A DNA stretch of 64,000 nt from an uncultured Acidaminococcus sp. (GTDB taxonomy: Bacteria > Bacillota > Negativicutes > Acidaminococcales > Acidaminococcaceae), in NCBI GenBank assembly GCA_900315205.1, contig OMYF01000006.1:1-64000 (forward strand). The letters run 5' to 3'. Position 1 is the stretch's first letter, and each line of letters opens with the position of its first letter. The notes under the pieces are model-generated. The model made no database searches, was not told the origin of the DNA, and was given only the letters and a program-made list of their open reading frames with translations. Below, one piece after another: positions 52,287-60,860 of this stretch. The position numbers were made by a program, and so were the translations under genes.

Positions 52287-52498
52287 TACAACCCAGCTGA
52301 CCTGGTTTTCGCCCCCACACCCGCCTGCTGGAAGGTTCGCTCCTAAGCATCTCCGGCTCCCCACTACTGCTTCTCTCGCCTTTTACCGGCGGCAGGACTT
52401 ACTTCTAAGCTGCGCCGTGCTCACAATGGATTCCATTGCTTACGTGGATCGCTTTGCCCGCAACTGGCATCGACTTGCAACCACAGACCTGAGTTGTA
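52287..52498 (-). ncRNA. Unidentified multibranched structured leader RNA
   Basis: Transcription from the 52508-52535 promoter should begin at about 52501, right at the base of a closing stem. UACAACUCAG (52498-52489) pairs with CUGGGUUGUA (52296-52287) over 10 unbroken pairs including one G-U. UGGUU (52483-52479) pairs with AACCA (52307-52303) across a 5/6-nt internal loop. Inside are: hairpin CAAUGG/CCAUUG (52438-52424), hairpin CUUA/UAAG (52409-52398), and a closed branch CCUGC (52396-52392) with GCAGG (52328-52324). That branch holds CGCC/GGCG (52391-52377) and AAGCA/UGCUU (52372-52345). The wobble pair would be an A-C mismatch in RNA from the other strand, which supports this orientation. 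It matches no riboswitch I know. Confidence 0.6.
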
Positions 52499-52507
52499 TA
52501 TTTATTT

Positions 52508-52535
52508 ATCATAACAGACTTTTTCCCATTGTCAA
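52508..52535 (-). promoter_or_regulatory. Promoter of the structured leader and second binding-protein gene
   Basis: TTGACA (52535-52530), 16 bp and TATGAT (52513-52508) on the minus strand. The remaining stretch to 52759 is AT-rich and holds no gene I can support. Confidence 0.8.
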
Positions 52536-52759
52536 CCAAAAATTTGAATTCCATTACCTGCTTCTTGTATACAAGATTTTCTGTAACAAGAGGTACAGGC
52601 GGCAGGAAAATTAAAAATGTAATTTTATTCATTTATTATAATGAAAATTCGCATTCTTTTTGGGTGCGGACGTTCCGCAGCCCGGAAAACGGCTTGCTTT
52701 CAGTCCTGTAAACAGTCCCGCTCTTATGCATCCTGCCTTCCGGCACTGAGGCGGAAGTG

Positions 52760-52788
52760 TTTTCAAGCGGGAAAATTTATAGTATACT
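52760..52788 (+). promoter_or_regulatory. Promoter of the HD-GYP gene
   Basis: TTTTCA (52760-52765), 17 bp, TATACT (52783-52788), with a leader of about 105 nt before the ATG. Confidence 0.55.
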
Positions 52789-52900
52789 AGAAGCCGTAGC
52801 GGTCCGAAACGGTCAGGGAGGCTGCTGCCCTCCCGCAATGACCGGGGATACGGCACGCTGCATCCATCATCGAGTTGCGTAAAGTGAAGGTCGAAATTCC

Positions 52901-53539
52901 ATGCTTACTATTCCCCAGTTCCTGGATTTTCCAATGGATCCGGATACAAAAGACATCGTCAGCTTTTTCCTGAAGCTGCTTGAAAAAAAGAATAAGGATT
53001 TGTTCCTGCACTGCCAGCAGGTCGCGAATTATGCCGTCTGCACTGCCGTCAAGATGGGACTTTCCGTCGATGAGATCGCGCAGATCAAGACTGCGGCCCT
53101 GCTCCATGATATCGGTCAGCTGAGCGTGCCCAATGCAGTCCTCATCAAATATCCCTACTTCAACGTACGGGAAAGAGCGGCATACCGCCGTCATTGCCAG
53201 ATGGGCGCCAGCATGATGGAAAATATATCTGATCTTGACCGCGTGGCAAAGATCATCCTGCATCATCATGAGAACTGGAACGGCACGGGCTATCCCAAAC
53301 GCCTGAAGGGCGTGAACATCCCGATCGGTTCCCGCATCATTGCCGTCTGCAACTATTATGACCGCAAGTGCAAGCCCTGCATCCGCAACTGGCAGCGCCT
53401 GGGTGCCCGCCCTGTGCAGACCATCAAGGACAATGCGGGGATCCTCTTCGATCCCGATGTCGTCCGCGCCTTCTTTGCCGCTGTCGTGCAGGAAAAGAGC
53501 AGCCGCCAGAACAAGCTTTCCGGCATCGCAAGAGCCTGA
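52901..53539 (+). CDS. HD-GYP-type phosphohydrolase
   Basis: 212 residues. The HD site LLHDIGQLSVPN (about 66-78) and the later HHHENWNGTGYPKRLKGVNIPIGSRIIAVCNYYD carry the metal ligands and the GYP motif that marks HD-GYP enzymes, which cleave cyclic-di-GMP or related nucleotides. There is no attached sensor or receiver domain, and the C-terminus is shorter than in full HD-GYP proteins (about 210 against 250-350 with sensor). GAAGG lies 12 bases before the ATG. It ends in a very strong terminator. The cyclic nucleotide substrate is inferred from the family. Confidence 0.8.
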   Translation: MLTIPQFLDFPMDPDTKDIVSFFLKLLEKKNKDLFLHCQQVANYAVCTAVKMGLSVDEIAQIKTAALLHDIGQLSVPNAVLIKYPYFNVRERAAYRRHCQMGASMMENISDLDRVAKIILHHHENWNGTGYPKRLKGVNIPIGSRIIAVCNYYDRKCKPCIRNWQRLGARPVQTIKDNAGILFDPDVVRAFFAAVVQEKSSRQNKLSGIARA

Positions 53540-53642
53540 AGCAAATACGGAGCCGAAGAGCCGCGCCCTGTACGGAGTGGCGTTCCCTGCTGGAAACAGC
53601 AAATGACCGCCTTCCTTGGCAGATCTGTTCCCTAAAAAAACG

Positions 53643-53690
53643 AACGTCCCCCCGATTCTTTTAGGAAGAATCGGGGGGACGTTTTCTTTT
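53643..53690 (+). terminator. Strong terminator after the HD-GYP gene
   Basis: Perfect 18-bp stem AACGTCCCCCCGATTCTT with its complement (53643-53660, 53666-53683), then TTCTTTT. A-rich on the other side, so it can also act for the converging haem locus. 53691-53799 holds only short CACAGCATCA repeats near 53760. Confidence 0.92.
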
Positions 53691-53799
53691 GCTTCGTGCT
53701 GAGGCCTCTGTGGCCGCCCCGGCTGAAAGGCCCGCTTCCCCGTCAGGAGAAGGAGAGCCCCCACAGCATCAAAGCTCCACAGCATCAGCCATCACAGCT

Positions 53800-55200
53800 T
53801 CAACCCTGAGCGGCTACCCGTTCTTCTTTGGCGGAAGTCTCCCCTGACAAAAGATACGAAATGCACTCAAGGATGGTCTGGGTCATGTTGACGACCCAGA
53901 ATTCACCTGCCTCCGTGAGCCGGTAATGGATGCCGTTCCAGTGCCAGAGCCCGCAGTCCTCCCAGAGATCCGCAAGCCACTGCAGACCTGCAAGACGGGC
54001 GTCCATGCCCTTCAGCGCCGTCAGATCGAAGCGGCACTGGTTCATATCGCCCTGGACGACGGCTTCAAAAGAGGCCAGAGGGGACTGGCGGGACAGAAAC
54101 ATAAAGGGTTTCTGTCCTGCCTCGACCATTTTTTCATACACAGGAAGCGACCGGTGCAGCATGGTCGAAAGGCCGCCCGCGTGACCGCCGGCACCGCAGC
54201 CGAAGGGGAACAGATCAGCTCCCGCACGGGCCAGTGTGTTGTAGAGGCTCCGCTCGCGGTTGTTCCTTGCCCAGTGGCAGTGGCTCAGCCGCTTGTACCC
54301 GCACCGCTCCAGATAGTCCCGGCCAAAGCTGAACATGGCAGTCTGCTCGGCTGTCGTCGCTGCCGCAGACAGCCTGCCGCCCGCAATCGCTTTCTGAAGA
54401 TCGCTCTTTTCAAAGACATCGAGCTGGTACAGATCAGCGCCGTCGATACCGGACGCCACGAACTGCTTCACATCATGTTCCCACACTTCCATCGTCTGGT
54501 CCGGCAGGCCGAACATGAGATCGATGACGACGGAGCACTGGTTACAGGCCTTAAGGGCCGCCAGCCTTTCCAGGACGGCTTCTTCCGTATCGATCCGGCC
54601 GACCTGCCGGCGGACCTTCGTATTGAAGGACTGGACGCCCAGGGACATGCGGTTTACGCCCTCCTCCATCCAGACATCCATCTTCTCCGGCACCAGGTCA
54701 TGGATCCGCCCTTCCAGAGTCAGCTCATAATCGTTGGCAAGGGGCAGATACGTCCGGATGGCATGCAGCAGCCGGCGGGCATTTTCAGGCGAAAGCGAGG
54801 TCGGCGTCCCGCCGCCGATGAAGACAGCATGGATCGGTGCGCTCTGGATCCGCGGTGCGCCGGCTGCCCGGGAAAGCTCGAGTATGAGATGGTCCACATA
54901 GCGGTCTTCCACTTCCTGATCCGTCCCATTCTGGAAAAAGCCGCAGTAGAGGCACTTGGTCTTGCAGAAAGGGATATGGAAGTAGGCCATCCGGATGGGT
55001 GGATCCGTCTCCACGGGAACTGCCATGCACTGCTTCCATTCCTTCTGGGCCAGGGGCGGCGGCACCATGGAACCCTTGAGACCGGCATGGACGGTACGCT
55101 TTTTCGTAAAAGCACCCCGCAGCGGATCTTCACTTTTCACGCCGAAAAGAAGGTGCCGCTTTGCTTCAGGAAGAGAAAGATAAAATTGCTCCAGCCCCAT
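53800..55200 (-). CDS. hutW: HutW/ChuW-type anaerobic haem-degrading radical SAM methyltransferase
   Basis: 466 residues. The radical SAM cluster motif is CKTKCLYC (Cys79, 83, 86), in the HemN-like arrangement YFHIPFCKTKCLYCGFF. GGGTPTSLS, GVNRMSLGVQSFN and VVIDLMFGLPDQT follow, with a C-terminal HemN-type region. The N-terminal extension and the setting beside TonB receptors and a flavodoxin point to HutW/ChuW, which opens the haem ring without oxygen to release iron, rather than HemN of haem synthesis. Four bases separate it from the flavodoxin gene. Last gene of the haem locus; a HemN/HemW-like housekeeping role is the alternative. Confidence 0.85.
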   Translation of the reverse strand: MGLEQFYLSLPEAKRHLLFGVKSEDPLRGAFTKKRTVHAGLKGSMVPPPLAQKEWKQCMAVPVETDPPIRMAYFHIPFCKTKCLYCGFFQNGTDQEVEDRYVDHLILELSRAAGAPRIQSAPIHAVFIGGGTPTSLSPENARRLLHAIRTYLPLANDYELTLEGRIHDLVPEKMDVWMEEGVNRMSLGVQSFNTKVRRQVGRIDTEEAVLERLAALKACNQCSVVIDLMFGLPDQTMEVWEHDVKQFVASGIDGADLYQLDVFEKSDLQKAIAGGRLSAAATTAEQTAMFSFGRDYLERCGYKRLSHCHWARNNRERSLYNTLARAGADLFPFGCGAGGHAGGLSTMLHRSLPVYEKMVEAGQKPFMFLSRQSPLASFEAVVQGDMNQCRFDLTALKGMDARLAGLQWLADLWEDCGLWHWNGIHYRLTEAGEFWVVNMTQTILECISYLLSGETSAKEERVAAQG

Positions 55201-55203
55201 AAA

Positions 55204-55737
55204 CTATTCCTTTCCTTCTGCGAGTGCCATCGTCTTTCTGGCAAAAGCGGCCGCTGCTGCCAGGTCTTCTGCATCGGGATGGGTGGATGCCGCTTTATGA
55301 CGGGCTTCGCTTGCCGCGTTCCGGCCGTGCAGGCTTTCGGGCGGAAAGCGTTTGTACATTTCCTCGATCAGTTTGGGATCCACTTTGCCCTGACAGAGGA
55401 ATGTACTGACAGGGACTTTCCCGTCCGGCAGCAGTGCCGCGGCGTTTGCCATGCTTTTGGCGGCATGTTCCGATTTCGGATCGGCTCCCAGTGTCCCGAA
55501 GAGAGCTGCATAAGGATTCCGGATTTCCCTGAGGACAGCCTGGGAAGCAGCATCCGCAGTCCCCTTATCCACCCAGAACCCCATGAACACACAGTCATAC
55601 CGCGGCAAATCCTGCGGAACGCCGGCCAGGATACCGATGTCAAGGCACGGCGACCCCGCGGGCAGAGCCGAAGCAATCGCTTCGGCCACCTTTCTGGTAT
55701 TTCCCGTACGGGAAGAATAAAGAACAAGATATTTCAT
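55204..55737 (-). CDS. Flavodoxin-like protein of the haem locus
   Basis: 177 residues. MKYLVLYSSRTGNTRKVAEAIASAL has the FMN phosphate loop SSRTGNT, and YDCVFMGFWVDKGTADA (about 52-68) and LFGTLGADP (about 88) complete the FMN site. In haem-degrading bacteria a flavodoxin-like partner next to the radical SAM enzyme supplies electrons or reduces the linear tetrapyrrole product, and I infer one of those roles. ATG at 55737 with AAAGGAG 9 bases upstream. It follows the first TonB receptor gene by 74 bp. Confidence 0.82.
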   Translation of the reverse strand: MKYLVLYSSRTGNTRKVAEAIASALPAGSPCLDIGILAGVPQDLPRYDCVFMGFWVDKGTADAASQAVLREIRNPYAALFGTLGADPKSEHAAKSMANAAALLPDGKVPVSTFLCQGKVDPKLIEEMYKRFPPESLHGRNAASEARHKAASTHPDAEDLAAAAAFARKTMALAEGKE

Positions 55738-55811
55738 TGCAGGCACTCCTTTGCAAAAGTCTGTTTCCATTTGTCATGCTGGCGGCAGTCCGTCAGCTTC
55801 ACAGCACTCCG

Positions 55812-57791
55812 TCAGAATTTCCATTCCATGCCGGCTCTCCAGACACGGCCGTCGGTCCAGATACTGTCGGTGCTGTCGAATTTCTTGTTGAAGAGGTTGT
55901 CCACACCGGCGTACAGGGACATTTTGCCAATGTCCTTCGTCACGACGAAATTAGTCAGGCTGTAGCTGTAGCTCTTATTGTTGGCGCTGGTCAGGTAATT
56001 CTGGTACCACTGGTTGTACAGCGTGGCCGTCCAGGGATCCTTTTTGGCATCGGTCCAGGACAGTTCCACCGTACCGGTATTGAGGGCTCTGCCGGTCAGG
56101 CGGCTGCCGGTATTGTCATCCCGCGCATCGAGGTAGGTATAATTGGCACGGGCACTCCAGTGCTTGTCAAAGCGATATTTCGTCTCTGCCTCGAGACCGT
56201 CGAAGGTCGCCTTATCCACATTGCGGTAACGGTAGATGAAAGTCATGGCCCCGTTCATAAAACCTCTGAACTCGGCCTGGGAATCGATGAGGTTGCTGAT
56301 CTTGTTGTGGAAATAGGTCAGCTTACCCGTCGCCTTGCCTTTTTCGCCTTCCAGGCTGATATCGAAGTTCGTGGACTTTTCAGGCTCCAGGTCCGGATTC
56401 CCTTCCACGATGACGCGCATCCGCGCAATGGGAGAATGGATCATCTGGGAGTACAGTTCAAAAATGGTCGGGGCCCGGAACGCCTTGCCGTAGTTCACCT
56501 TGATCCGGCTGGCCTTGCTCAGGTTGTAGGTCATACCGACGCGCGGGGACCATTCGCTGCCGAAGCTGCCGTGGTGATCGAAACGGACGGAAGGCACGAA
56601 GAACAGTCTGTCGCCCAGCTCGATTTCATCCTGCAGATAGAATGAATAGGAATTCTGGCTGGCCGATCCGTAAGGACTCTCCATGCCCAGATACTCTTCG
56701 ACACGGGTCCCGCCGCCCGCATTGGCGAAACGGGTGCCGCCGGCCTTTTGATTCTTGAATTCCATCCCGTAGGTCAGCGTATTGTGCTTATCCATCCGGT
56801 ACGTGTTCCTGGCTTCATTCACCCAGGTGGAGTAACGGGCATGGTTGAAATCGGTCCAGCTCGTTTCGGAGCGGGTCCTTCCCACTTTGCCGAGACGGCT
56901 GTAGTAGGACTGGACCTCCCAGTCGTTTTTATTGTCGAAGCCGTAGTACTTCAGATGATAATCGGAACGGTTGTTGTCATAATAGCTTGTCGTACTGCCC
57001 GCTGTCGTGCTGGCAGCAAGGCTCGTCAGCTGCTCCTTCATGAAGCTGGCGCCAAAATCCAGTCCGCTGTGATCATTGAACTTGTAGTCGCCGTGGAAGG
57101 AAATATTCCGGCGCGGCCCGTACTGGTTGGTGCTGCCCTCGTTCGTTTCCCTGCGGACCTTTGTCAGATTGAAATCAACGTCCAGATTCAGTTTACCCAC
57201 ATTCCCCGTGGAGAATCCGCCATATACAGAAGATTCCAGGCTGCCCGTACGGACGCCGGCATACCCGCCCGCAGGCTGGTCTTTCTTTGTGATGATGTTG
57301 ATGACACCGCCCGTGGCATCACTGCCCCAGATGGCGGAACCGGATCCGCGGAGGATTTCCACGCGTTCGATATTGTTCACATTGAGGCGGTCCAGTTCAT
57401 AGGCATTCATAGTGCTGGCGGAATCTTCGCCGGCGATCCGCCGGCCGTCCACCAGGATCAGGGTTTCCGTGGTTCCCATACCGCGGATGCTCACATTGTT
57501 CCCGACCATGGAAGTGCCGTTGCGGGATACGTCGATGCTCACTGCGTTCTTGATGGCATCCCGTACGTTATAAGCACCTTTCTGCTTCATCTCTTCTGCC
57601 GTGATGACGGTCGTGGACATGGGGACTTTCTTTTCGGAAAGCTTCGTCTTTGTCGCCGTAACGACAGTTTCTCCCAGATCATAATCCGTCAGTTCTTCCG
57701 CGGCTTCCGCACAGGAAAAAATACCGCTTCCCATGGCTGCCACAAGGCAGAGCACTCCCAGGGCCCTGCTTCTGTTTCCTTTGTTTTCCAT
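55812..57791 (-). CDS. TonB-dependent outer-membrane receptor (inner copy)
   Basis: 659 residues: signal peptide to about AEAAEE, TonB box region GETVVTATK, plug domain (about 50-165; VSIRGMGTTETLILVDGRRIAGE, RVEILRGSGSAIWGSDATGGVINIITKK) and a 22-strand barrel ending in GRVWRAGMEWKF with the final aromatic residue required for outer-membrane insertion. It resembles CirA/HmuR-type receptors for catecholate or haem. Together with the second copy and HutW it probably takes up haem. RBS AAAGG 9 bases before the ATG. Confidence 0.9.
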   Translation of the reverse strand: MENKGNRSRALGVLCLVAAMGSGIFSCAEAAEELTDYDLGETVVTATKTKLSEKKVPMSTTVITAEEMKQKGAYNVRDAIKNAVSIDVSRNGTSMVGNNVSIRGMGTTETLILVDGRRIAGEDSASTMNAYELDRLNVNNIERVEILRGSGSAIWGSDATGGVINIITKKDQPAGGYAGVRTGSLESSVYGGFSTGNVGKLNLDVDFNLTKVRRETNEGSTNQYGPRRNISFHGDYKFNDHSGLDFGASFMKEQLTSLAASTTAGSTTSYYDNNRSDYHLKYYGFDNKNDWEVQSYYSRLGKVGRTRSETSWTDFNHARYSTWVNEARNTYRMDKHNTLTYGMEFKNQKAGGTRFANAGGGTRVEEYLGMESPYGSASQNSYSFYLQDEIELGDRLFFVPSVRFDHHGSFGSEWSPRVGMTYNLSKASRIKVNYGKAFRAPTIFELYSQMIHSPIARMRVIVEGNPDLEPEKSTNFDISLEGEKGKATGKLTYFHNKISNLIDSQAEFRGFMNGAMTFIYRYRNVDKATFDGLEAETKYRFDKHWSARANYTYLDARDDNTGSRLTGRALNTGTVELSWTDAKKDPWTATLYNQWYQNYLTSANNKSYSYSLTNFVVTKDIGKMSLYAGVDNLFNKKFDSTDSIWTDGRVWRAGMEWKF

Positions 57792-57807
57792 AACAACATC
57801 CTTTCAC

Positions 57808-57830
57808 GAGTGCAGGTCTCTCCTGCACTC
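57808..57830 (-). promoter_or_regulatory. Intercistronic hairpin between the two receptor genes
   Basis: Perfect 9-bp stem GAGTGCAGG/CCTGCACTC with a 5-base loop just upstream of the second receptor's ribosome site. No U-run; likely mRNA stabilisation or processing. Confidence 0.5.
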
Positions 57831-57910
57831 TATTGTTCAGTATGTTTACTTTCCCGCTCAGGGCCTGCAGGACCAGTCAGGAAGGTCATGTCGCTGCCCC
57901 TGCCGGGGAA

Positions 57911-59896
57911 TCAGAACGTGAATTCAACACCGGCTCTCCAGGTCCGTCCGTAGATGGAGTAATCATCATCCTCACCGAAGTTCTTATTGAAAATATTATC
58001 CACGCCGGCATAGAGGTGGGTGTTTTTATTCAGATCTTTCGTAACGACAAAGTTCGTCGTGCTGTATGTGTAATTCTCATCAGCCGTATTCAGATAATCC
58101 TTATACCACATATTGTAGAGAGTGGCCGTCCAGGGCTTTTTGCTGCCATCCGTGTAGGAAAGTTCAACCACCCCGTTGGCCCGGGCATGTCCTGTCAGTC
58201 TAGAATCGGTGTTGGCGTCACGCGCATCCAGGTACGTATATGAAGCGCGGGTACTCCAGTGTCTGTCAAAACGGTAGGAGGCTTCTGCCTCGATCCCATC
58301 CATGGTGGCTTTATTGATATTGATGTACTGGTAACGCACGGCCCGGCCAAAACGGCCCAGGAACTCAGAATCGATAAGGTTGCTGATCTTGTTGTGGAAA
58401 TAGGTCAGTTTGCCCGTCGCCTTGCCTCTTTCGCCCTCGATCCCGATATCAAAAGAATGGGATTTTTCCGCATCAAGGTTTTCATTTCCCCAGACCTGGA
58501 CCTGCATGCGTCCCATATTACGGTCCATGTGCGAATAGAGCTCAAAAATGGTCGGCGCCCGGTAGCCCAGCCCATAATTGGCTTTGATGCGGGCTCCCCT
58601 GCTGAGTTCATAGGTAAGACCCAGACGCGGGGAAAGCTCACCGCCGAAAGTATCATAATGGTCATACCGCAGGGAAGGGACAAAGAACAGCTTGTCGCTC
58701 AGCTGCCATTCATCCTGCAGATAGAAAGCATAGGAGCTGATATCCGCTGTCGAAAAATCCTTTGTCATCCCCAGGTAGTTCTCCTCCCGGATCTTTCCGG
58801 CTCCGCCCGCCAGACGCGTGCCGGCTGCCTTCTGATGACGGTATTCTGCCCCGTAGGTGAAAGTGTTCCGGCTGTCGGCCCTGTAGGAATTCTTGCCTTC
58901 GAGCACGTATGTCTCATACTTGGAATGGTCAAAATCCTGCCACTGTCCGGGAATCTTTTTACGTGATTCCTTGCCCAGCCGGTTATAGTAAGTCTGGATC
59001 TCGTAATCATTTTTCTTATCGAAGCCATAATATTTCAGATGGTAATCGAGCCGGTTATTGTCATACCATTCCGTCATATCATACCGTGCCGAAGCTGAAG
59101 TGGCCGTCGGATTCCCTGCAGAAAACTCACGGGTCTGCTCTTTCAGGAACGAAGCTCCGAAGTCCAGACCGGAATGGTCGTTGAAACGGTAGTCGCCGTT
59201 GATGTCAAAATACCGTTTCGGCCCGAACATGTTCGTATCGCCATTCTCATCATTCTTGCGGATTTCCGTCAGGTTGTAATTCATATTAAGGCTCAGCTTC
59301 CCCTGCCGGCCCGTAGAAACGCCGCCATAGACCGAGTTTTCGCGGGATCCGATCCGGGTCCCTGCATAACCGCCGGCTTTTTGCGGTTTTTTCGTAATGA
59401 TATTGATCACACCTCCCATGGCATCACTGCCATAGAGGCCCGACCCGGCACCCCGGATGATCTCGATGCGTTCCACACCGGCTGCGTTGATCCGGCCCAG
59501 TTCATAGACATTCATGGTGCTGCCGGAATCTTCACCGGCCATGCGGCGTCCATCCACAAGGATCAGCGTGGACTGAGTGCCCATGCCGCGGATGGATACC
59601 TGGTTGCCCGTCATGCCCGCTTCCATCACGTTGAGTCCGGTTACCGTCTTCAGTGCGTCCCTGACATTGTACGCACCGATTTTCTGCATTTCCTCCTGGG
59701 TAATGACTGCTGTGGTCATGGGAACTTTTTTCTCAGCCAGCTTCGTTTTGGTCGCTGTCACAACTGTTTCACCCAGGTCATAATTCTGCAGTCCTTCAGC
59801 ACCTTCAGCCCTTCCAAAGACAGCGCTCCCCAGAATTGCTGCCATGCAGACAGCAGCACGCATCTTTTTCTCATAAAATCTGTCCTGATCCATCAT
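57911..59896 (-). CDS. TonB-dependent outer-membrane receptor (outer copy)
   Basis: 661 residues, a tandem paralogue of the other receptor: the same TonB box GETVVTATKTKLAEKKVPM, plug motifs VSIRGMGTQSTLILVDGRRMAGE and RIEIIRGAGSGLYGSDAMGGVINIITKK, and the barrel end GRTWRAGVEFTF. Close similarity through plug and barrel indicates recent duplication; most differences are in extracellular loops, so the pair may bind different haem sources. ATG at 59896 with AAGGGG 5 bases upstream. It follows chaN by 37 bp. Confidence 0.9.
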   Translation of the reverse strand: MMDQDRFYEKKMRAAVCMAAILGSAVFGRAEGAEGLQNYDLGETVVTATKTKLAEKKVPMTTAVITQEEMQKIGAYNVRDALKTVTGLNVMEAGMTGNQVSIRGMGTQSTLILVDGRRMAGEDSGSTMNVYELGRINAAGVERIEIIRGAGSGLYGSDAMGGVINIITKKPQKAGGYAGTRIGSRENSVYGGVSTGRQGKLSLNMNYNLTEIRKNDENGDTNMFGPKRYFDINGDYRFNDHSGLDFGASFLKEQTREFSAGNPTATSASARYDMTEWYDNNRLDYHLKYYGFDKKNDYEIQTYYNRLGKESRKKIPGQWQDFDHSKYETYVLEGKNSYRADSRNTFTYGAEYRHQKAAGTRLAGGAGKIREENYLGMTKDFSTADISSYAFYLQDEWQLSDKLFFVPSLRYDHYDTFGGELSPRLGLTYELSRGARIKANYGLGYRAPTIFELYSHMDRNMGRMQVQVWGNENLDAEKSHSFDIGIEGERGKATGKLTYFHNKISNLIDSEFLGRFGRAVRYQYININKATMDGIEAEASYRFDRHWSTRASYTYLDARDANTDSRLTGHARANGVVELSYTDGSKKPWTATLYNMWYKDYLNTADENYTYSTTNFVVTKDLNKNTHLYAGVDNIFNKNFGEDDDYSIYGRTWRAGVEFTF

Positions 59897-59933
59897 AAAT
59901 TCCCCTTTCCCATCATCTATCTCGACATCTACC

Positions 59934-60800
59934 TTATTTTTTCACGCACAGGATGACATTTCCCGTTTTGTGATTCTGCTGCTGATACGCCGCAGCGGAT
60001 CCTTTAAAAGGAGAAATAATATAAATAGAAAGATCCGGATGATGCCTGCTCAAATAGGCAGCAGTTCCAAGGCCTTCATCTGAGTGGAAAGCTCCCGTAA
60101 TATGCAGTACAACCGCATCAGGGATGCGTTTTCTGCCTTCTTCGATCCGTTCCGCCATCGCCGCGTCCTTGAGGCACTGGGCCCGGTAAAAAGCGTCGAT
60201 CTTTGCCTCCGGGATCTTCATCTTTCCGTTCTGTTCCCTCATGGCAGCAGCAAATTTACTTCGATACGCGCCTGTCAGAGGTTCCAGATCCTGCGGCAGA
60301 TACTGCCGGTCTTCCGGAGCAACACTGTCCAGACTGCCCGTCCTTGCCTCAGCTGAGGCGATGCGCCGCGGGATATTGGCCGCTATGACGGGTATCCCCT
60401 TTTCCTTCGCAAATTCGATGAGCGGACGATAGGCATCCACATAATTCGGCCAGGGCCGGGACAGGGAGAGGAATTCCTTTTCAGGGATTTTCCCCTGCAA
60501 ATAATTAGTTAAAACTAACTGGCAGTCAGACTCCACCATTTCAAGGGATAAAATCAGCCGGTTCCCTGTTTCCCGGTACAGCTCCTTTAAAAAGGAAAGT
60601 TCCGCTTCATGGATGGCTGCAGAATCATGGAATTCCCCAAAAAATACTACATCCCGTGCAGCAGCCTCCTTTACAACGGCGGACTGTCTGACCGGCTCAT
60701 CCCGGCTCCTGATGTAAACACCGCTGCCGGCAGCCATACAGGGTACAGCGCAGGCAAGGAGCAGCGGCACAAGACTGGCAACGATCCATCTGTTTTTCAC
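59934..60800 (-). CDS. ChaN-family haem-binding exported protein
   Basis: 288 residues with a signal peptide (about 1-24, LLLACAVPCMAAG; Cys17 or Cys21 could allow lipid modification). The core FFGEFHDSAAIHEAELSFLKEL and RLILSLEMVE, with AANIPRR and LHITGAFHSDEG, matches the ChaN/DUF399 family of Tiki-like fold, whose founding Campylobacter member binds haem dimers on the outer membrane. GTG start with GGAGG 7 bases upstream. It sits between tonB and the receptor genes. I infer that it hands haem to or from the receptors. Confidence 0.85.
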   Translation of the reverse strand: MKNRWIVASLVPLLLACAVPCMAAGSGVYIRSRDEPVRQSAVVKEAAARDVVFFGEFHDSAAIHEAELSFLKELYRETGNRLILSLEMVESDCQLVLTNYLQGKIPEKEFLSLSRPWPNYVDAYRPLIEFAKEKGIPVIAANIPRRIASAEARTGSLDSVAPEDRQYLPQDLEPLTGAYRSKFAAAMREQNGKMKIPEAKIDAFYRAQCLKDAAMAERIEEGRKRIPDAVVLHITGAFHSDEGLGTAAYLSRHHPDLSIYIISPFKGSAAAYQQQNHKTGNVILCVKK

Positions 60801-60814
60801 AAATGCCTCCTTTC

Positions 60815-60860
60815 ACGGGAAACGGAGACGCAGCCAGGCTGCATCCCTCCCCGTTTTTTT
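60815..60860. terminator. Hairpin between tonB and chaN genes
   Basis: ACGGGAAACGGAGACGCAGCC pairs (imperfectly) with GGCTGCATCCCTCCCCGT. A T-run follows only on the plus strand, so on the coding (minus) strand it is a hairpin without U-run. It may attenuate or protect the message. Confidence 0.4.

Noticed and set aside
52287-52498. Lysine riboswitch, T-box or 6S RNA assignment for the leader
   Set aside because: No L-box core, no T-box AGGGTGGNACCGCG motif and no rod-like single bulge; left unassigned.
52287-52498. Miniature transposon (MITE) bounded by terminal inverted repeats
   Set aside because: No target-site duplication flanks the repeats, and the promoter placement and G-U pair fit a transcribed RNA better.
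52189-52614. 141-residue plus-strand frame across the leader region
   Set aside because: It covers the structured leader and its promoter, has no recognisable domain, and the RNA pairing favours the minus strand.
53740-53800. CRISPR-like short repeats CACAGCATCA
   Set aside because: Only two or three short imperfect copies with irregular spacing. No CRISPR array is seen anywhere in the window.
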